From assembly GCA_021772075.1 (NCBI GenBank), contig JAETNQ010000001.1:115508-179507 (forward strand): a stretch of 64,000 bases of DNA, given 5' to 3'. The translations under genes and the position numbers were made by a program. The stretch comes from Lachnospiraceae bacterium. GTDB taxonomy: Bacteria; Bacillota; Clostridia; Lachnospirales; Lachnospiraceae. This document shows, piece after piece, positions 34,409 to 42,644 of the stretch; position 1 is the stretch's first letter, and each line of letters begins with the position of its first letter. The notes below the pieces were generated by a model. The model was not told the DNA's origin. It saw only the letters and a program-made list of their open reading frames with translations, and did no database searches.

Positions 34409-35134
34409 ATGGATAAAAAATATTCTTTTAAGGATTTGATAGATATTGTGAAGGTTTTACGGAGCGAAAACGGCTGCCCATGGGACAGGAGGCAGACGCA
34501 TAAAAGCCTGAAACCTTGTATGATGGAGGAGGCAGCGGAGCTGGTATCCTCCATCCGCATTTATGACCATACGGGAAATGCCGAGAATATGCGGGAGGAA
34601 TTGGGAGACGTTCTCCTTCAGGTGATGCTGCATTCCCGGATTGCGGAAGAGGAGGGGCTTTTTACTTTGGAGGATGTGATCTGTGAAATCAGCGAAAAGA
34701 TGATACGGAGACATCCGCATGTATTCGGAGAGAGGGGCGGGGAGAAGAAAGCGGAAGATATTCCTGCGGATTGGGAAGAGATAAAGCGGAAGGAAAAAGA
34801 AGGGAAGGAATGGATGGAATCCCCTTTAAGGGAAATTCCGAAGGAACTCCCGGCTCTTAGCCGGGCCGTTAAAGTATTGAAAAAGGCAGACAAGCTGTAT
34901 AATGCGGGCTGTGATTATAAGGAAAGCGCGGACAGGCTGGCAAAAGCGGCAGAAAGGCTAAAGGAACTGGAGCCGGAGAAAAATAGCGGGCAGCTGGAGG
35001 AAATCGCAGGGGATATTTTGATAAATTTGTCTAATATTGCCAGATTATGCAGAATTTCCCAGGAACAGATTCTTACGGATCGGGTGGAGGATATGATAGA
35101 TAGGTATGAACCCCCTCAAAACCTTGGGAAATAG
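34409..35134 (+). CDS. mazG: MazG-type nucleoside triphosphate pyrophosphohydrolase
   Basis: MazG hydrolyses NTPs and dNTPs to monophosphates and pyrophosphate, cleaning the nucleotide pool. The 241-residue protein has ENGCPWDRRQTHKSLKPCMMEEAAELVSSI and the metal site EELGDVLLQVMLHSRIAEEEG. A second, weaker MazG-like half (AVKVLKKADKLYNAGCD, EEIAGDILINLSNIARL) follows. The start at 34409 follows AGGGAAAA; the frame upstream overlaps the PEGA gene. It corresponds to the MazG part of YabN and begins the conserved block that runs to ftsH. Confidence 0.9.
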   Translation: MDKKYSFKDLIDIVKVLRSENGCPWDRRQTHKSLKPCMMEEAAELVSSIRIYDHTGNAENMREELGDVLLQVMLHSRIAEEEGLFTLEDVICEISEKMIRRHPHVFGERGGEKKAEDIPADWEEIKRKEKEGKEWMESPLREIPKELPALSRAVKVLKKADKLYNAGCDYKESADRLAKAAERLKELEPEKNSGQLEEIAGDILINLSNIARLCRISQEQILTDRVEDMIDRYEPPQNLGK

Positions 35135-35154
35135 CCGGAAAAGGCAGATTTTTC

Positions 35155-35195
35155 TTGACAAATATATGGAAAGCGTCTATAAATATGTATAGACG
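35155..35195 (+). promoter_or_regulatory. hup promoter with palindrome over the -10
   Basis: TTGACA at 35155-35160, a 17-base spacer and TATAAA at 35178-35183 make a strong promoter. CGTCTATA (35174-35181) and TATAGACG (35188-35195) form a perfect 8-bp inverted repeat with a 6-base gap that covers the -10 and the transcription start. A protein bound here would repress directly. Confidence 0.8.
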
Positions 35196-35255
35196 TTTCA
35201 AAAATAGGAGACTTCTAGAAAATAACAGAAAAGATATATAATAGGAGGAGTTCAA

Positions 35256-35531
35256 ATGAACAAAACAGAATTGGTTGCAGCTATGGCAGAACAGGCTGGT
35301 TTATCGAAAAAAGACGCAGAGAAAGCTTTAAAGGCTTTTACGGACGTTGTTGCAGATGAATTGAAAAAAGATGGCAAGGTACAGTTAGTAGGCTTTGGCA
35401 CATTTGAAGTTTCCAAAAGAGCAGCCAGGGTGGGAAGAAATCCTCAAAGCGGCAAGGTTATGGAGATTGCAGCTTCCAAGGCTCCTAAGTTCAAGGCAGG
35501 AAAAGCTTTAAAGGATATGGTAAACGCATAG
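35256..35531 (+). CDS. hup: HU-family nucleoid protein
   Basis: HU bends and compacts DNA. The 91-residue protein has MNKTELVAAMAEQAGLSKKDAEKALKAFTDVV, VQLVGFGTFEV, and the DNA-binding arm RAARVGRNPQSGKVMEI with the intercalating Pro after RN. It ends in KFKAGKALKDMVNA. Length and motifs are typical. It has its own promoter upstream with a palindrome and its own terminator downstream, so it is a separate unit inside the cluster. Confidence 0.97.
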   Translation: MNKTELVAAMAEQAGLSKKDAEKALKAFTDVVADELKKDGKVQLVGFGTFEVSKRAARVGRNPQSGKVMEIAASKAPKFKAGKALKDMVNA

Positions 35532-35547
35532 TTGAACGTGAAGCTAA

Positions 35548-35577
35548 AGAGAACCTTTTGCCGGGTTCTCTTTTTTT
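35548..35577 (+). terminator. hup terminator
   Basis: AGAGAACC and GGTTCTCT form an 8-bp stem with an 8-base loop, followed by a run of seven T. Confidence 0.85.
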
Positions 35578-35603
35578 AATAAGTTAAAAAGGAGTTTGGA
35601 ATT

Positions 35604-35843
35604 ATGAGGTTAGATAAATATTTGAAGGTATCGCGCCTTATTAAAAGGCGTACGGTTGCCAATGAAGCATGCGATGCGGGCAGGGTAATGGTGAATGATA
35701 AGCCGGCCAAAGCTTCTGCCAATGTAAAGCAGGGAGATATTATTACGATTCAGTTTGGCAATAAGGAAGTGAAGGTAGAAGTGCTCGATGTGCAGGAGAC
35801 GGTGAAAAAGGAGGAGGCAAAGGATCTTTTCCGGTATATTTAA
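35604..35843 (+). CDS. S4-domain RNA-binding protein (YabO/Hsp15-like)
   Basis: A 79-residue protein that is one S4 RNA-binding domain: MRLDKYLKVSRLIKRRTVANEACDAGRVMVNDKPAKASANVKQGDIITI. Homologues bind stalled 50S subunits or free rRNA. Its position between hup and yabP matches yabO of Bacillus, and the ribosome binding site AAAAAGGAG is clear. It probably starts the transcript that carries yabP and yabQ. Confidence 0.9.
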   Translation: MRLDKYLKVSRLIKRRTVANEACDAGRVMVNDKPAKASANVKQGDIITIQFGNKEVKVEVLDVQETVKKEEAKDLFRYI

Positions 35844-35895
35844 AGCGGGAGAATCATATAATCTCTTATAAGCTGAACGAAAATGGGGGATTGAT

Positions 35896-36186
35896 ATGGA
35901 GGATTTGAATGCCGCGAAACAGCGCACGCATAAATTAATGCTTACCAACAGAAGGACATGTACTATCAGCGGGGTATGCGATGTTCTTTCCTTCGATGTG
36001 AAAGAGGTGCTTCTGGAAACGGATCAGGGAATGCTTATGATCAAAGGCGAGGATCTTCATGTAAGTCGGTTGACTTTGGATAAGGGCGAAGTGGATGTAG
36101 ATGGAAAAATAGACAGTTTCACTTATTCTGAAGCGACCGGATACGGCAATAAAGGCGAGTCCTTGCTTTCAAGATTATTTAAGTAG
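35896..36186 (+). CDS. yabP: Sporulation protein YabP
   Basis: YabP family proteins are made in the mother cell and are linked to spore formation. The 96-residue protein contains HKLMLTNRRTCTISGVCDVLSFDVKEVLLETDQGMLMIKGEDLHVSRLTLDKGEVDVDGKI. This is the compact beta fold of the YabP/YqfC family. The gene is followed after seven bases by yabQ. In Bacillus the pair is sigma-E controlled; I could not identify a sigma-E promoter with confidence here. Confidence 0.92.
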   Translation: MEDLNAAKQRTHKLMLTNRRTCTISGVCDVLSFDVKEVLLETDQGMLMIKGEDLHVSRLTLDKGEVDVDGKIDSFTYSEATGYGNKGESLLSRLFK

Positions 36187-36193
36187 GTGGCGG

Positions 36194-36682
36194 ATGAGTC
36201 AGGACATTGTGAATGAGGTATATTTTCTGGCTTATTCGGTGATGATGGGAGTTGTGATCACCTTTGTTTATGATTTTATATTAATAGGAAGAAAGATCAT
36301 AAGGCATAATCTGTTTTTTATTTCCTTGGAAGATTTCTTGTTTTGGGCAGCTTGCGCAGTGGCAGTATTTTATATGCTTTATAAGGAAAATAACGGGATT
36401 TTAAGATGGTTTGCGGTATTTGGGGCGGCTCTGGGGATGCTGCTTTATAAAAAGATCGTGGGAGTCCGCTTTGTAAAGCTGATATCCGTTCTGATACAAA
36501 AAGAAATACATATTGCGGGCAAGATCCTCAGTTTTATTTTCAGGCCCTTGAAATGGTTCATGGGAAAAGTGAAGGGATTATGCCGTATTTTAGGGCGCTG
36601 GGTGAAAAAAACGGGGAGATGTACGAAAAAGAAGTTGACGGCGTTTCAGAAAGTGTTTAAAATATTATTATATAAAAATTAA
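36194..36682 (+). CDS. yabQ: Spore cortex biosynthesis protein YabQ
   Basis: YabQ is a mother-cell membrane protein required for spore cortex in Bacillus. The 162-residue protein has four hydrophobic stretches in the first 100 residues. The family segment FVYDFILIGRKIIRHN, with DFLFWAACAVAVFYMLYKENNGILRWFAVFGAALGMLLY, is followed by a strongly basic C-terminal tail. Its position between yabP and divIC matches Bacillus. Confidence 0.92.
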   Translation: MSQDIVNEVYFLAYSVMMGVVITFVYDFILIGRKIIRHNLFFISLEDFLFWAACAVAVFYMLYKENNGILRWFAVFGAALGMLLYKKIVGVRFVKLISVLIQKEIHIAGKILSFIFRPLKWFMGKVKGLCRILGRWVKKTGRCTKKKLTAFQKVFKILLYKN

Positions 36683-36721
36683 TAAAATCGGGGAGTTTTT
36701 GGAAGATCGGGGTGAGGCATT

Positions 36722-37027
36722 ATGGTGAGGCGGGCGGCTTACCGCAAAAAAAGGCATAATAAGTTTGGTATGTTTCTTGTTACTACAGTGGTCGCTATGA
36801 TGCTTATCGTAGTCGCTATCAAGAGCATCGAATTGCAGCAGAAGCTGGAAGCTTATCAGGCGAAGGAACAACAGCTGCAGGAACAGATTGAGGCAGAGCA
36901 GGAGCGTACAAAAGAAATTGAAGAATATGAGAAGTATACGCAGACAAAGAAATATATAGAAGAGGTGGCAAAGGATAAACTTGGCCTGGTACATGAGGAC
37001 GAGATTATTTTTAAAGAAGGAGATTAA
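36722..37027 (+). CDS. divIC: DivIC/FtsB-type septum formation initiator
   Basis: DivIC works with FtsL in the division septum. The 101-residue protein has a basic cytoplasmic start (VRRAAYRKKRHNK), one transmembrane helix at about 17-36 and a coiled coil at about 37-75 (LQQKLEAYQAKEQQLQEQIEAEQ). The conserved end is YIEEVAKDKLGLVHEDEIIFK. All features are standard. The ribosome binding site is GGGGTGAGG. Confidence 0.93.
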   Translation: MVRRAAYRKKRHNKFGMFLVTTVVAMMLIVVAIKSIELQQKLEAYQAKEQQLQEQIEAEQERTKEIEEYEKYTQTKKYIEEVAKDKLGLVHEDEIIFKEGD

Positions 37028-37059
37028 GTGCAGATAGCGGAAGTCCGGTGTCTGCATTT

Positions 37060-37127
37060 TTTGTCGCATAAAAAATATTTTTTCCTTACTCATTTTGACA
37101 AATACGGCAGGGACTGTCTTGTATAAT
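37060..37127 (+). promoter_or_regulatory. Spo0A-type promoter of spoIIE with 21-bp spacer
   Basis: TTGACA at 37095-37100 and TATAAT at 37122-37127 are both consensus but 21 bases apart, four more than normal. In Bacillus the spoIIE promoter has this same 21-bp spacing and needs phosphorylated Spo0A. The reverse complement of TTTGACA at 37094-37100 is TGTCAAA, a perfect 0A box (TGTCRAA) overlapping the -35. A second near-match, TGTCGCA, lies at 37062-37068. Confidence 0.85.
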
Positions 37128-37175
37128 GTTCCCTTACAGGAATCAAGGCAAGAGAGGGAAATGGAGGGATGTGCG

Positions 37176-38369
37176 ATGAAAAGGCAGTTTGCAGGAGGGG
37201 ATGCGGCTTTTGACAACGTATTGCCGGAGTATGGAAGAAAAAAATTATTGATGTATGCGGATTCTTTCAGGGATCTGGCGAATACATTTCTGGATATACA
37301 AAAAGAGGAAGAGACACAGCCGGTAGGCGACAGGCAGGAGTATTTATGGAAAAGAAGGCTGGTGGAAAACAGGGATTTGATGGCGGATCATTTGAATGAG
37401 ATGGCGCAGATCATGACGAAGGTAGCAGAGGAAGCTTATCGGTTTATACATATGAGCGAGCGGAAAGTAAAGCAGCTGGCTCATGCGCTGAAAGAAGAAG
37501 ATGTGCTGCTGAAAGAAGTATACTTGCTGGAAAAAGAAAGCGGCCATAAGGAGATCAATCTGGTGATGCGTTCCGGAAAGGGGACAAGCCCTGCAGTGGA
37601 CGAGGTGGGCAATCTTCTTTCCGTGCTTTTAAATCTGAGGCTGGTACCGTCAAAGGCTTCGCCTATATTTGTAGGGAAAGAATGGGGGAATTATCAATAT
37701 ATCGAGGAACCGAGATTTCATGTTCTGACAGGGGTGGCGAAAGCGGTAAAAGAAACAGAGCGCATGTCCGGGGATAATTATTCTTTTTTGGAGGTCAGGG
37801 AAGGAACGCTGACAGCAGTGCTTTCTGACGGAATGGGTTCCGGGGAAAAGGCATGTAAGGACAGCGAATTTGTCATAGATTTTATGGAGAAATTTTTGGA
37901 AGCCGGTTTTGGGAAGGAAACGGCGGTGCAGATGATAAACGGTGCTTTGATTGCCGGAGGGGAATCACAGAATATGTCCACGCTGGATTTGTACCAGATA
38001 GATTTGTATACTGGCATATGTGAATTTATTAAGATCGGTTCCGCGCCATCTTACATAAAAAGGGAGAACCTGGTGGAGCAGATATCTGCGAGAAACCTTC
38101 CTTTAGGGGTTTTTTATGAAATGGATATGGAAACGGTAAAAAGGCGCCTGGTGGACGGGGACTATATTATCATGCTGTCCGACGGAATATTGGATGCTCT
38201 GTCGCAGGGCATCGGAGAGGAGATGCTTCCTGAAATGCTGGGAAAGATTACGCTGAAAAATCCGGCGGAAATGGCGAACCATATTTTAAACTTTTGCCTG
38301 CACCAGAGCAAAGGAAGGGTAAGGGACGATATGACGGTTATGGTGACAGGAATATGGGAAAACCTGTAA
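37176..38369 (+). CDS. spoIIE: SpoIIE-type serine phosphatase without membrane domain
   Basis: SpoIIE dephosphorylates SpoIIAA and so activates sigma-F in the forespore. The 397-residue protein has a coiled-coil-rich regulatory region, then a PP2C phosphatase. Phosphatase metal sites are VLSDGMGSGEKACKDS, IMLSDGILDAL and GRVRDDMTVMV. Bacillus SpoIIE has about 827 residues, including ten N-terminal helices; none are present here. The start at 37176 follows a GGAGG-type site. Starts further upstream are excluded because they fall in the promoter. Gene order divIC-spoIIE-tilS-hpt-ftsH supports the identity. Confidence 0.88.
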   Translation: MKRQFAGGDAAFDNVLPEYGRKKLLMYADSFRDLANTFLDIQKEEETQPVGDRQEYLWKRRLVENRDLMADHLNEMAQIMTKVAEEAYRFIHMSERKVKQLAHALKEEDVLLKEVYLLEKESGHKEINLVMRSGKGTSPAVDEVGNLLSVLLNLRLVPSKASPIFVGKEWGNYQYIEEPRFHVLTGVAKAVKETERMSGDNYSFLEVREGTLTAVLSDGMGSGEKACKDSEFVIDFMEKFLEAGFGKETAVQMINGALIAGGESQNMSTLDLYQIDLYTGICEFIKIGSAPSYIKRENLVEQISARNLPLGVFYEMDMETVKRRLVDGDYIIMLSDGILDALSQGIGEEMLPEMLGKITLKNPAEMANHILNFCLHQSKGRVRDDMTVMVTGIWENL

Positions 38370-38433
38370 TATTTGACTTTTTTCTTTAATTAGAGTAAGA
38401 TGGGCTAACGGTTATAGGATGAGATAAAAAAAG

Positions 38434-39924
38434 ATGGACGGCAAGATATTTCAAAAGGTAAAAAGTTATATTGATAAGTACCATATGATAGCGCCGGGAG
38501 ATACCGTTGTGGCAGGGGTATCGGGGGGTGCTGATTCCGTATGTCTTTTTCTGATGCTTTGCGGGCTGGCGGAAGAGATGGATTTTTGCCTGGTTGTGGT
38601 GCATGTCAATCATAGGATAAGGCCGGAGGCGCAGGAGGATGCCGCTTATGTGGAAAAACTTTGCAGCGACAGAAATATTCCTTTTATTCTGGCAGAGGAG
38701 GATGTAAGGGCTTACGCAAAAAAAAGGCATTTATCAGAAGAGGAAGCCGGCCGGGAAGTGAGGTACCGGGCTTTTGGGGAGGCCCTGGAAAAATATGGGT
38801 CTCTTGGCGCATCCGGCCGGGAGGCGGGAGAAAAGAGGAGCGGCAGCGGCAGAATTGCGGTCGCCCACAATGCCAATGACAGGGCGGAAACGATGCTGTT
38901 CCACCTTTTCCGGGGAACCGGGCTGACCGGGGCCGGCGGCATCCGGCCGGTGAGGGGGCATATCATCCGGCCGCTTTTGTGTCTGCAGCGGGCGGAAATA
39001 GAAGAATATCTTGGAAGAAAAGGGATATCCTTCTGTATAGACCGTACGAACTCGGAGGATACTTATACAAGGAACCGCATTCGCAGTTATATTCTTCCTG
39101 TTGCGGAAAAAGAGGTGTGCACAGGAGCCGTCAGGCATATGTGCAGCGCGGGCGACCTGTTTCTGGAAGCGGATGCATATATTCGAAGGCAGGCGGGAAA
39201 GGCATATGGGAATTGCATGGTCCGGGAGAACGGGGAAGAAATTGTGCTGGAAGCGGGAAAGCTGGCCAAAGAAGAGCCTTTTATAAGAAAGCAGATATTT
39301 CTCCAATGCCTGGAAAAGCTGGCGGAGGGGAGAAAAGATATTACTTCCGTCCATGTGGAAAGCCTGGAGGGTTTGCTGGGAAAGCAGGGGAGCAAACAGG
39401 CTGTTCTGCCGTATGGCATGAAAGCCAGGAAAGAATATGAATATTTTATCATATACCGGGAGAAGGAATCGTGCAGGGGCGGAGAAAATGAGCCTCCTCC
39501 GGAAATCGGGATTGCATGGCGGGATCTTTCGGAACAGCCGGAGGAATATGACATTCCCGGCTTAGGAAGGGTGGAATTTGCCGTTTTTTGTAAGGAAGAA
39601 ATTTCCTTCTTTAGAGAAAAATCGGAAATTATTCCCCAAAAGACATATACGAAATGGCTGGATTATGATAAAATAACTAAGTCATTGGTATTTCGTACGA
39701 GGAAAACCGGCGATTATCTTATGATCAATAAAGAATTTTCCAAAAAGAAGCTGAAGGATTATATGATAGAAAAGAAAATTCCGAAGGATGACAGGGGAAG
39801 TCTTTATGTTTTGGCGGATGGAAGCCATATTATCTGGGTGCCGGGCTATCGCATCAGCGAATATTATAAAATTACCGGAGAGACAAAGTATATTTTAAGA
39901 GTACAGCTAAGAGGAGGTCTTTGA
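38434..39924 (+). CDS. tilS: tRNA(Ile)-lysidine synthetase
   Basis: TilS attaches lysine to C34 of the minor tRNA-Ile so that it reads AUA. The 496-residue protein has the PP-loop ATP site VAGVSGGADSVCLF near residue 30. VVVHVNHRIRPEAQEDAAYVEKLC, AHNANDRAETMLFHLFRGTGLTG and RPLLCLQRAEIEEYL follow. C-terminal TilS domains have LKDYMIEKKIPKDDRG and WVPGYRISEYYKIT. It is a little longer than usual because of a Gly/Arg-rich insert near residue 130. It ends immediately before hpt. Confidence 0.95.
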   Translation: MDGKIFQKVKSYIDKYHMIAPGDTVVAGVSGGADSVCLFLMLCGLAEEMDFCLVVVHVNHRIRPEAQEDAAYVEKLCSDRNIPFILAEEDVRAYAKKRHLSEEEAGREVRYRAFGEALEKYGSLGASGREAGEKRSGSGRIAVAHNANDRAETMLFHLFRGTGLTGAGGIRPVRGHIIRPLLCLQRAEIEEYLGRKGISFCIDRTNSEDTYTRNRIRSYILPVAEKEVCTGAVRHMCSAGDLFLEADAYIRRQAGKAYGNCMVRENGEEIVLEAGKLAKEEPFIRKQIFLQCLEKLAEGRKDITSVHVESLEGLLGKQGSKQAVLPYGMKARKEYEYFIIYREKESCRGGENEPPPEIGIAWRDLSEQPEEYDIPGLGRVEFAVFCKEEISFFREKSEIIPQKTYTKWLDYDKITKSLVFRTRKTGDYLMINKEFSKKKLKDYMIEKKIPKDDRGSLYVLADGSHIIWVPGYRISEYYKITGETKYILRVQLRGGL

Positions 39925-40449
39925 ATGTCAGAGAGAGTAAGAGTTATGCTTTCCGAGGAGGAAGTGGATAAACGGATCAAGGAGATCGGCGACCAGATCA
40001 GCAGGGATTATGAAGGAAAACAGGTGCATCTTGTGTGCGTATTGAAAGGGGGCAGCTTTTTTATGTGCGAGCTTGCCAAAAGGATCAGCGTACCTGTGTC
40101 CCTGGATTTTATGTCGGTATCCAGCTATGGCAGTGAAACGAAGTCCAGCGGGATTGTCAGGATTGTGAAGGATCTGGATGAACCGCTGAAAGATAAGGAC
40201 GTGCTGGTAGTAGAGGATATTGTGGACTCGGGAAGGACGCTGAGTTACTTGCTGGAAATGCTCAGGGACAGAGGGCCGAAGAGCCTGAGGCTTTGCACAT
40301 TGCTGGATAAGCCGGAAAGAAGAGTGGTGGATGTCCATGTGGATTATACGGGATTCCAGATTCCCGATGAATTTGTTGTGGGATATGGTCTTGACTATAA
40401 TCAAAAATATAGGAATTTGCCGTATATAGGCGTGGTGGAATTGGATTAG
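39925..40449 (+). CDS. hpt: Hypoxanthine phosphoribosyltransferase
   Basis: The enzyme joins hypoxanthine or guanine to PRPP in purine salvage. The 174-residue protein has VCVLKGGSFFMCELAKRI and the flexible-loop SYGSETKSSG. The PRPP-binding DVLVVEDIVDSGRTLSYLLEML and YNQKYRNLPYIGVVE, with the purine-contacting region, complete it. It begins directly at the tilS stop with GAGGAGG inside the tilS end, so the two are coupled. In Bacillus the same tilS-hpt-ftsH order applies. Confidence 0.97.
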   Translation: MSERVRVMLSEEEVDKRIKEIGDQISRDYEGKQVHLVCVLKGGSFFMCELAKRISVPVSLDFMSVSSYGSETKSSGIVRIVKDLDEPLKDKDVLVVEDIVDSGRTLSYLLEMLRDRGPKSLRLCTLLDKPERRVVDVHVDYTGFQIPDEFVVGYGLDYNQKYRNLPYIGVVELD

Positions 40450-40506
40450 AAGATTTGGGCATTGGATGTTTGCAGGAATGTGACGCATGCGGACCGGAGG
40501 TTAGAG

Positions 40507-42354
40507 TTGAATAATAATAGAAAGAATTTGAACGCATATTTTGTAATAATTTTTGTATTGCTTTTCTTGGCGGCATGGATGTTCCGGGGTTTGAACGGGC
40601 AGGAAACGGATTATACGAGGGGAGAACTGCGGGAAGCCTTGAAATCCGGGAAAGTATTGGAAGCTGTCATCCAGCCGAATAAAGAAACGCCTACCGGCAT
40701 CGTAAGGGTGGCTCTTAGCAGCGGGGAAGAAAAGATATTATATGTAACGGATGTAAAGGAAGTGGAGGCGGAACTGGAATCTTTCGGCATTGATCCGGAA
40801 ATCAGGGATATTCCCAGGGAAAACTGGTTTATGACGAGTATGTTTCCGATGCTTCTCGTGCTGGTGATCGGCGTTTTCTTTTTTGTTATGATGAATTCCC
40901 AGAACGCGGGGGGCGGCAGCAACGGCAAAATGATGAATTTTGGCAAGAGCCGGGCCAGGCTGTCTCTGGATAATAAGACGACGTTAAAGGATGTGGCCGG
41001 CCTTCAGGAAGAAAAAGAAGAATTGGATGAAATCATTAACTTTTTGAAGGAACCGGGAAAGTTTACGAAAGTAGGGGCCAGGATACCGAAGGGCGTTTTG
41101 CTGGAAGGTGCGCCGGGTACCGGAAAGACGCTGCTGGCCAAAGCGATTGCCGGAGAGGCAAATGTGCCGTTTTTCAGCATATCTGGTTCCGATTTTGTGG
41201 AAATGTTCGTAGGCGTGGGCGCTTCCCGGGTAAGGGATCTGTTTGCAGACGCTAAAAAACATTCGCCCTGTATTGTATTTATCGATGAGATCGATGCGGT
41301 AGCAAGGAGGCGCGGCACCGGTATGGGCGGCGGACACGATGAAAGGGAGCAGACGCTGAATCAGCTTTTGGTGGAAATGGATGGTTTTGGCGTGAATGAA
41401 GGAATTATTGTGCTGGCGGCTACAAACCGCGTGGATATACTGGATCCTGCAATCCTGCGTCCGGGCCGGTTTGACAGAAAGATAACGGTGAGTCCTCCGG
41501 ATGTGAGGGGAAGAAAGGAAATTCTTACTGTACACGCTAAAAATAAGCCGTTGGCCGAGGATGTCAATCTGGAGCAGATCGCTCAGACGACCGCAGGATT
41601 TACCGGGGCGGATCTGGAGAATCTGATGAATGAAGCCGCGATCCGTGCAGCAATGAGCGACCGTGCTTTTGTGAAGCAGGAAGATATCAAAAAGTCCTTT
41701 ATTAAAGTGGGGATCGGAACGGAGAAAAAGAGCCGGGTGATTTCCGATAAAGAAAAGAAGATCACGGCGTATCATGAAGCAGGCCATGCGATCTTGTTTC
41801 ATGTGCTGCCCGATGTCGGGCCGGTATATACCGTTTCCATTATTCCTACAGGCTTAGGGGCGGCGGGTTATACGATGCCTTTGCCGGAAAAAGATGAAAT
41901 GTTTATGACAAAGGGGAAAATGCTTCAGGAGATTATGGTTTCCCTAGGCGGGCGCATTGCGGAGGAAATTATTTTTGACGATATTACGACTGGAGCGTCC
42001 AGCGATATTAAGAAGGCTACAAAAGTGGCAAGGCGGATGGTGACGAGATACGGCATGTCCGACAATATCGGTGTGATTAATTATGACGATGATGACGACG
42101 AAGTATTTATCGGCCGTGATCTGGCTCATGCAAAAAGCCATAGCGAGCTGGTGTCAGGGGAGATCGACAGGGAAGTGAAGGAGATCATTGACAGCTGCTA
42201 TGCAAAAGCAAAAGCGATTATTATGGAACATGAGGAAGTTCTGCATAAATGTGCGGAATTGTTGCTGGAAAAGGAAAAGATAACAAGGGAAGAATTCGAA
42301 GGACTGATGGAGGGAAAGCCTTACGAACCGGAGGATTTTTTTAAAGAATCTTAG
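40507..42354 (+). CDS. ftsH: ATP-dependent zinc metalloprotease FtsH
   Basis: FtsH is a membrane-anchored AAA protease that degrades misfolded and regulatory proteins. The 615-residue protein has two transmembrane helices, at about 10-28 and 110-130. The AAA module has Walker [14 protein letters not shown], Walker [11 protein letters not shown] and second region of homology [20 protein letters not shown]. The zinc site is HEAGH, with the third ligand Asp downstream in [12 protein letters not shown]. The start is the TTG at 40507, seven bases after GGAGG; the frame upstream to 40462 has no ribosome binding site. Confidence 0.96.
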   Translation: MNNNRKNLNAYFVIIFVLLFLAAWMFRGLNGQETDYTRGELREALKSGKVLEAVIQPNKETPTGIVRVALSSGEEKILYVTDVKEVEAELESFGIDPEIRDIPRENWFMTSMFPMLLVLVIGVFFFVMMNSQNAGGGSNGKMMNFGKSRARLSLDNKTTLKDVAGLQEEKEELDEIINFLKEPGKFTKVGARIPKGVLLEGAPGTGKTLLAKAIAGEANVPFFSISGSDFVEMFVGVGASRVRDLFADAKKHSPCIVFIDEIDAVARRRGTGMGGGHDEREQTLNQLLVEMDGFGVNEGIIVLAATNRVDILDPAILRPGRFDRKITVSPPDVRGRKEILTVHAKNKPLAEDVNLEQIAQTTAGFTGADLENLMNEAAIRAAMSDRAFVKQEDIKKSFIKVGIGTEKKSRVISDKEKKITAYHEAGHAILFHVLPDVGPVYTVSIIPTGLGAAGYTMPLPEKDEMFMTKGKMLQEIMVSLGGRIAEEIIFDDITTGASSDIKKATKVARRMVTRYGMSDNIGVINYDDDDDEVFIGRDLAHAKSHSELVSGEIDREVKEIIDSCYAKAKAIIMEHEEVLHKCAELLLEKEKITREEFEGLMEGKPYEPEDFFKES

Positions 42355-42644
42355 AAATTGTGCAAAATAAACAAAAAACTATACTGGTTTTTGTGATATT
42401 TGTGAATCCTTGGTATTTACGTAAATAACAGGTTATGCTATTATACTACTTGTAACCCCCCAATACATTATATAGTTTTTTGCTATACCCCATAAGAAAG
42501 AAATACCTTCTCTAAAAAAGACAGCAGATCGTTTGGCTGTCTTTTTTACTGCCTGTATTATCCGGCCATGACAGAACTGCTTGAATAATAAGGGCATATA
42601 GTATAAAATAGTTCACAAAGAGTGAAAAAACAGGAGAATAATGG
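42355..42644. other. Intergenic region with a 14-bp palindrome
   Basis: A perfect palindrome, TATTTACGTAAATA, lies at 42414-42427, followed by TATTAT at 42439-42444 that could be a -10. Transcription from there would run through a C-rich patch and end at the terminator at 42515-42547, giving a short RNA of about 100 bases, or continue to the GH13 gene. No protein gene is visible. Confidence 0.45.
42515..42547 (+). terminator. Rho-independent terminator
   Basis: AAAAAGACAGC and GCTGTCTTTTT form an 11-bp stem followed by T. It lies 160 bases after ftsH and 100 bases before the GH13 gene, so it may end ftsH read-through or a short transcript from the palindrome region. Confidence 0.8.

Noticed and set aside
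37095..37175. Upstream extension of SpoIIE to a TTG at 37095
   Set aside because: That TTG is the -35 box of the spoIIE promoter; translation must start downstream, at 37176.
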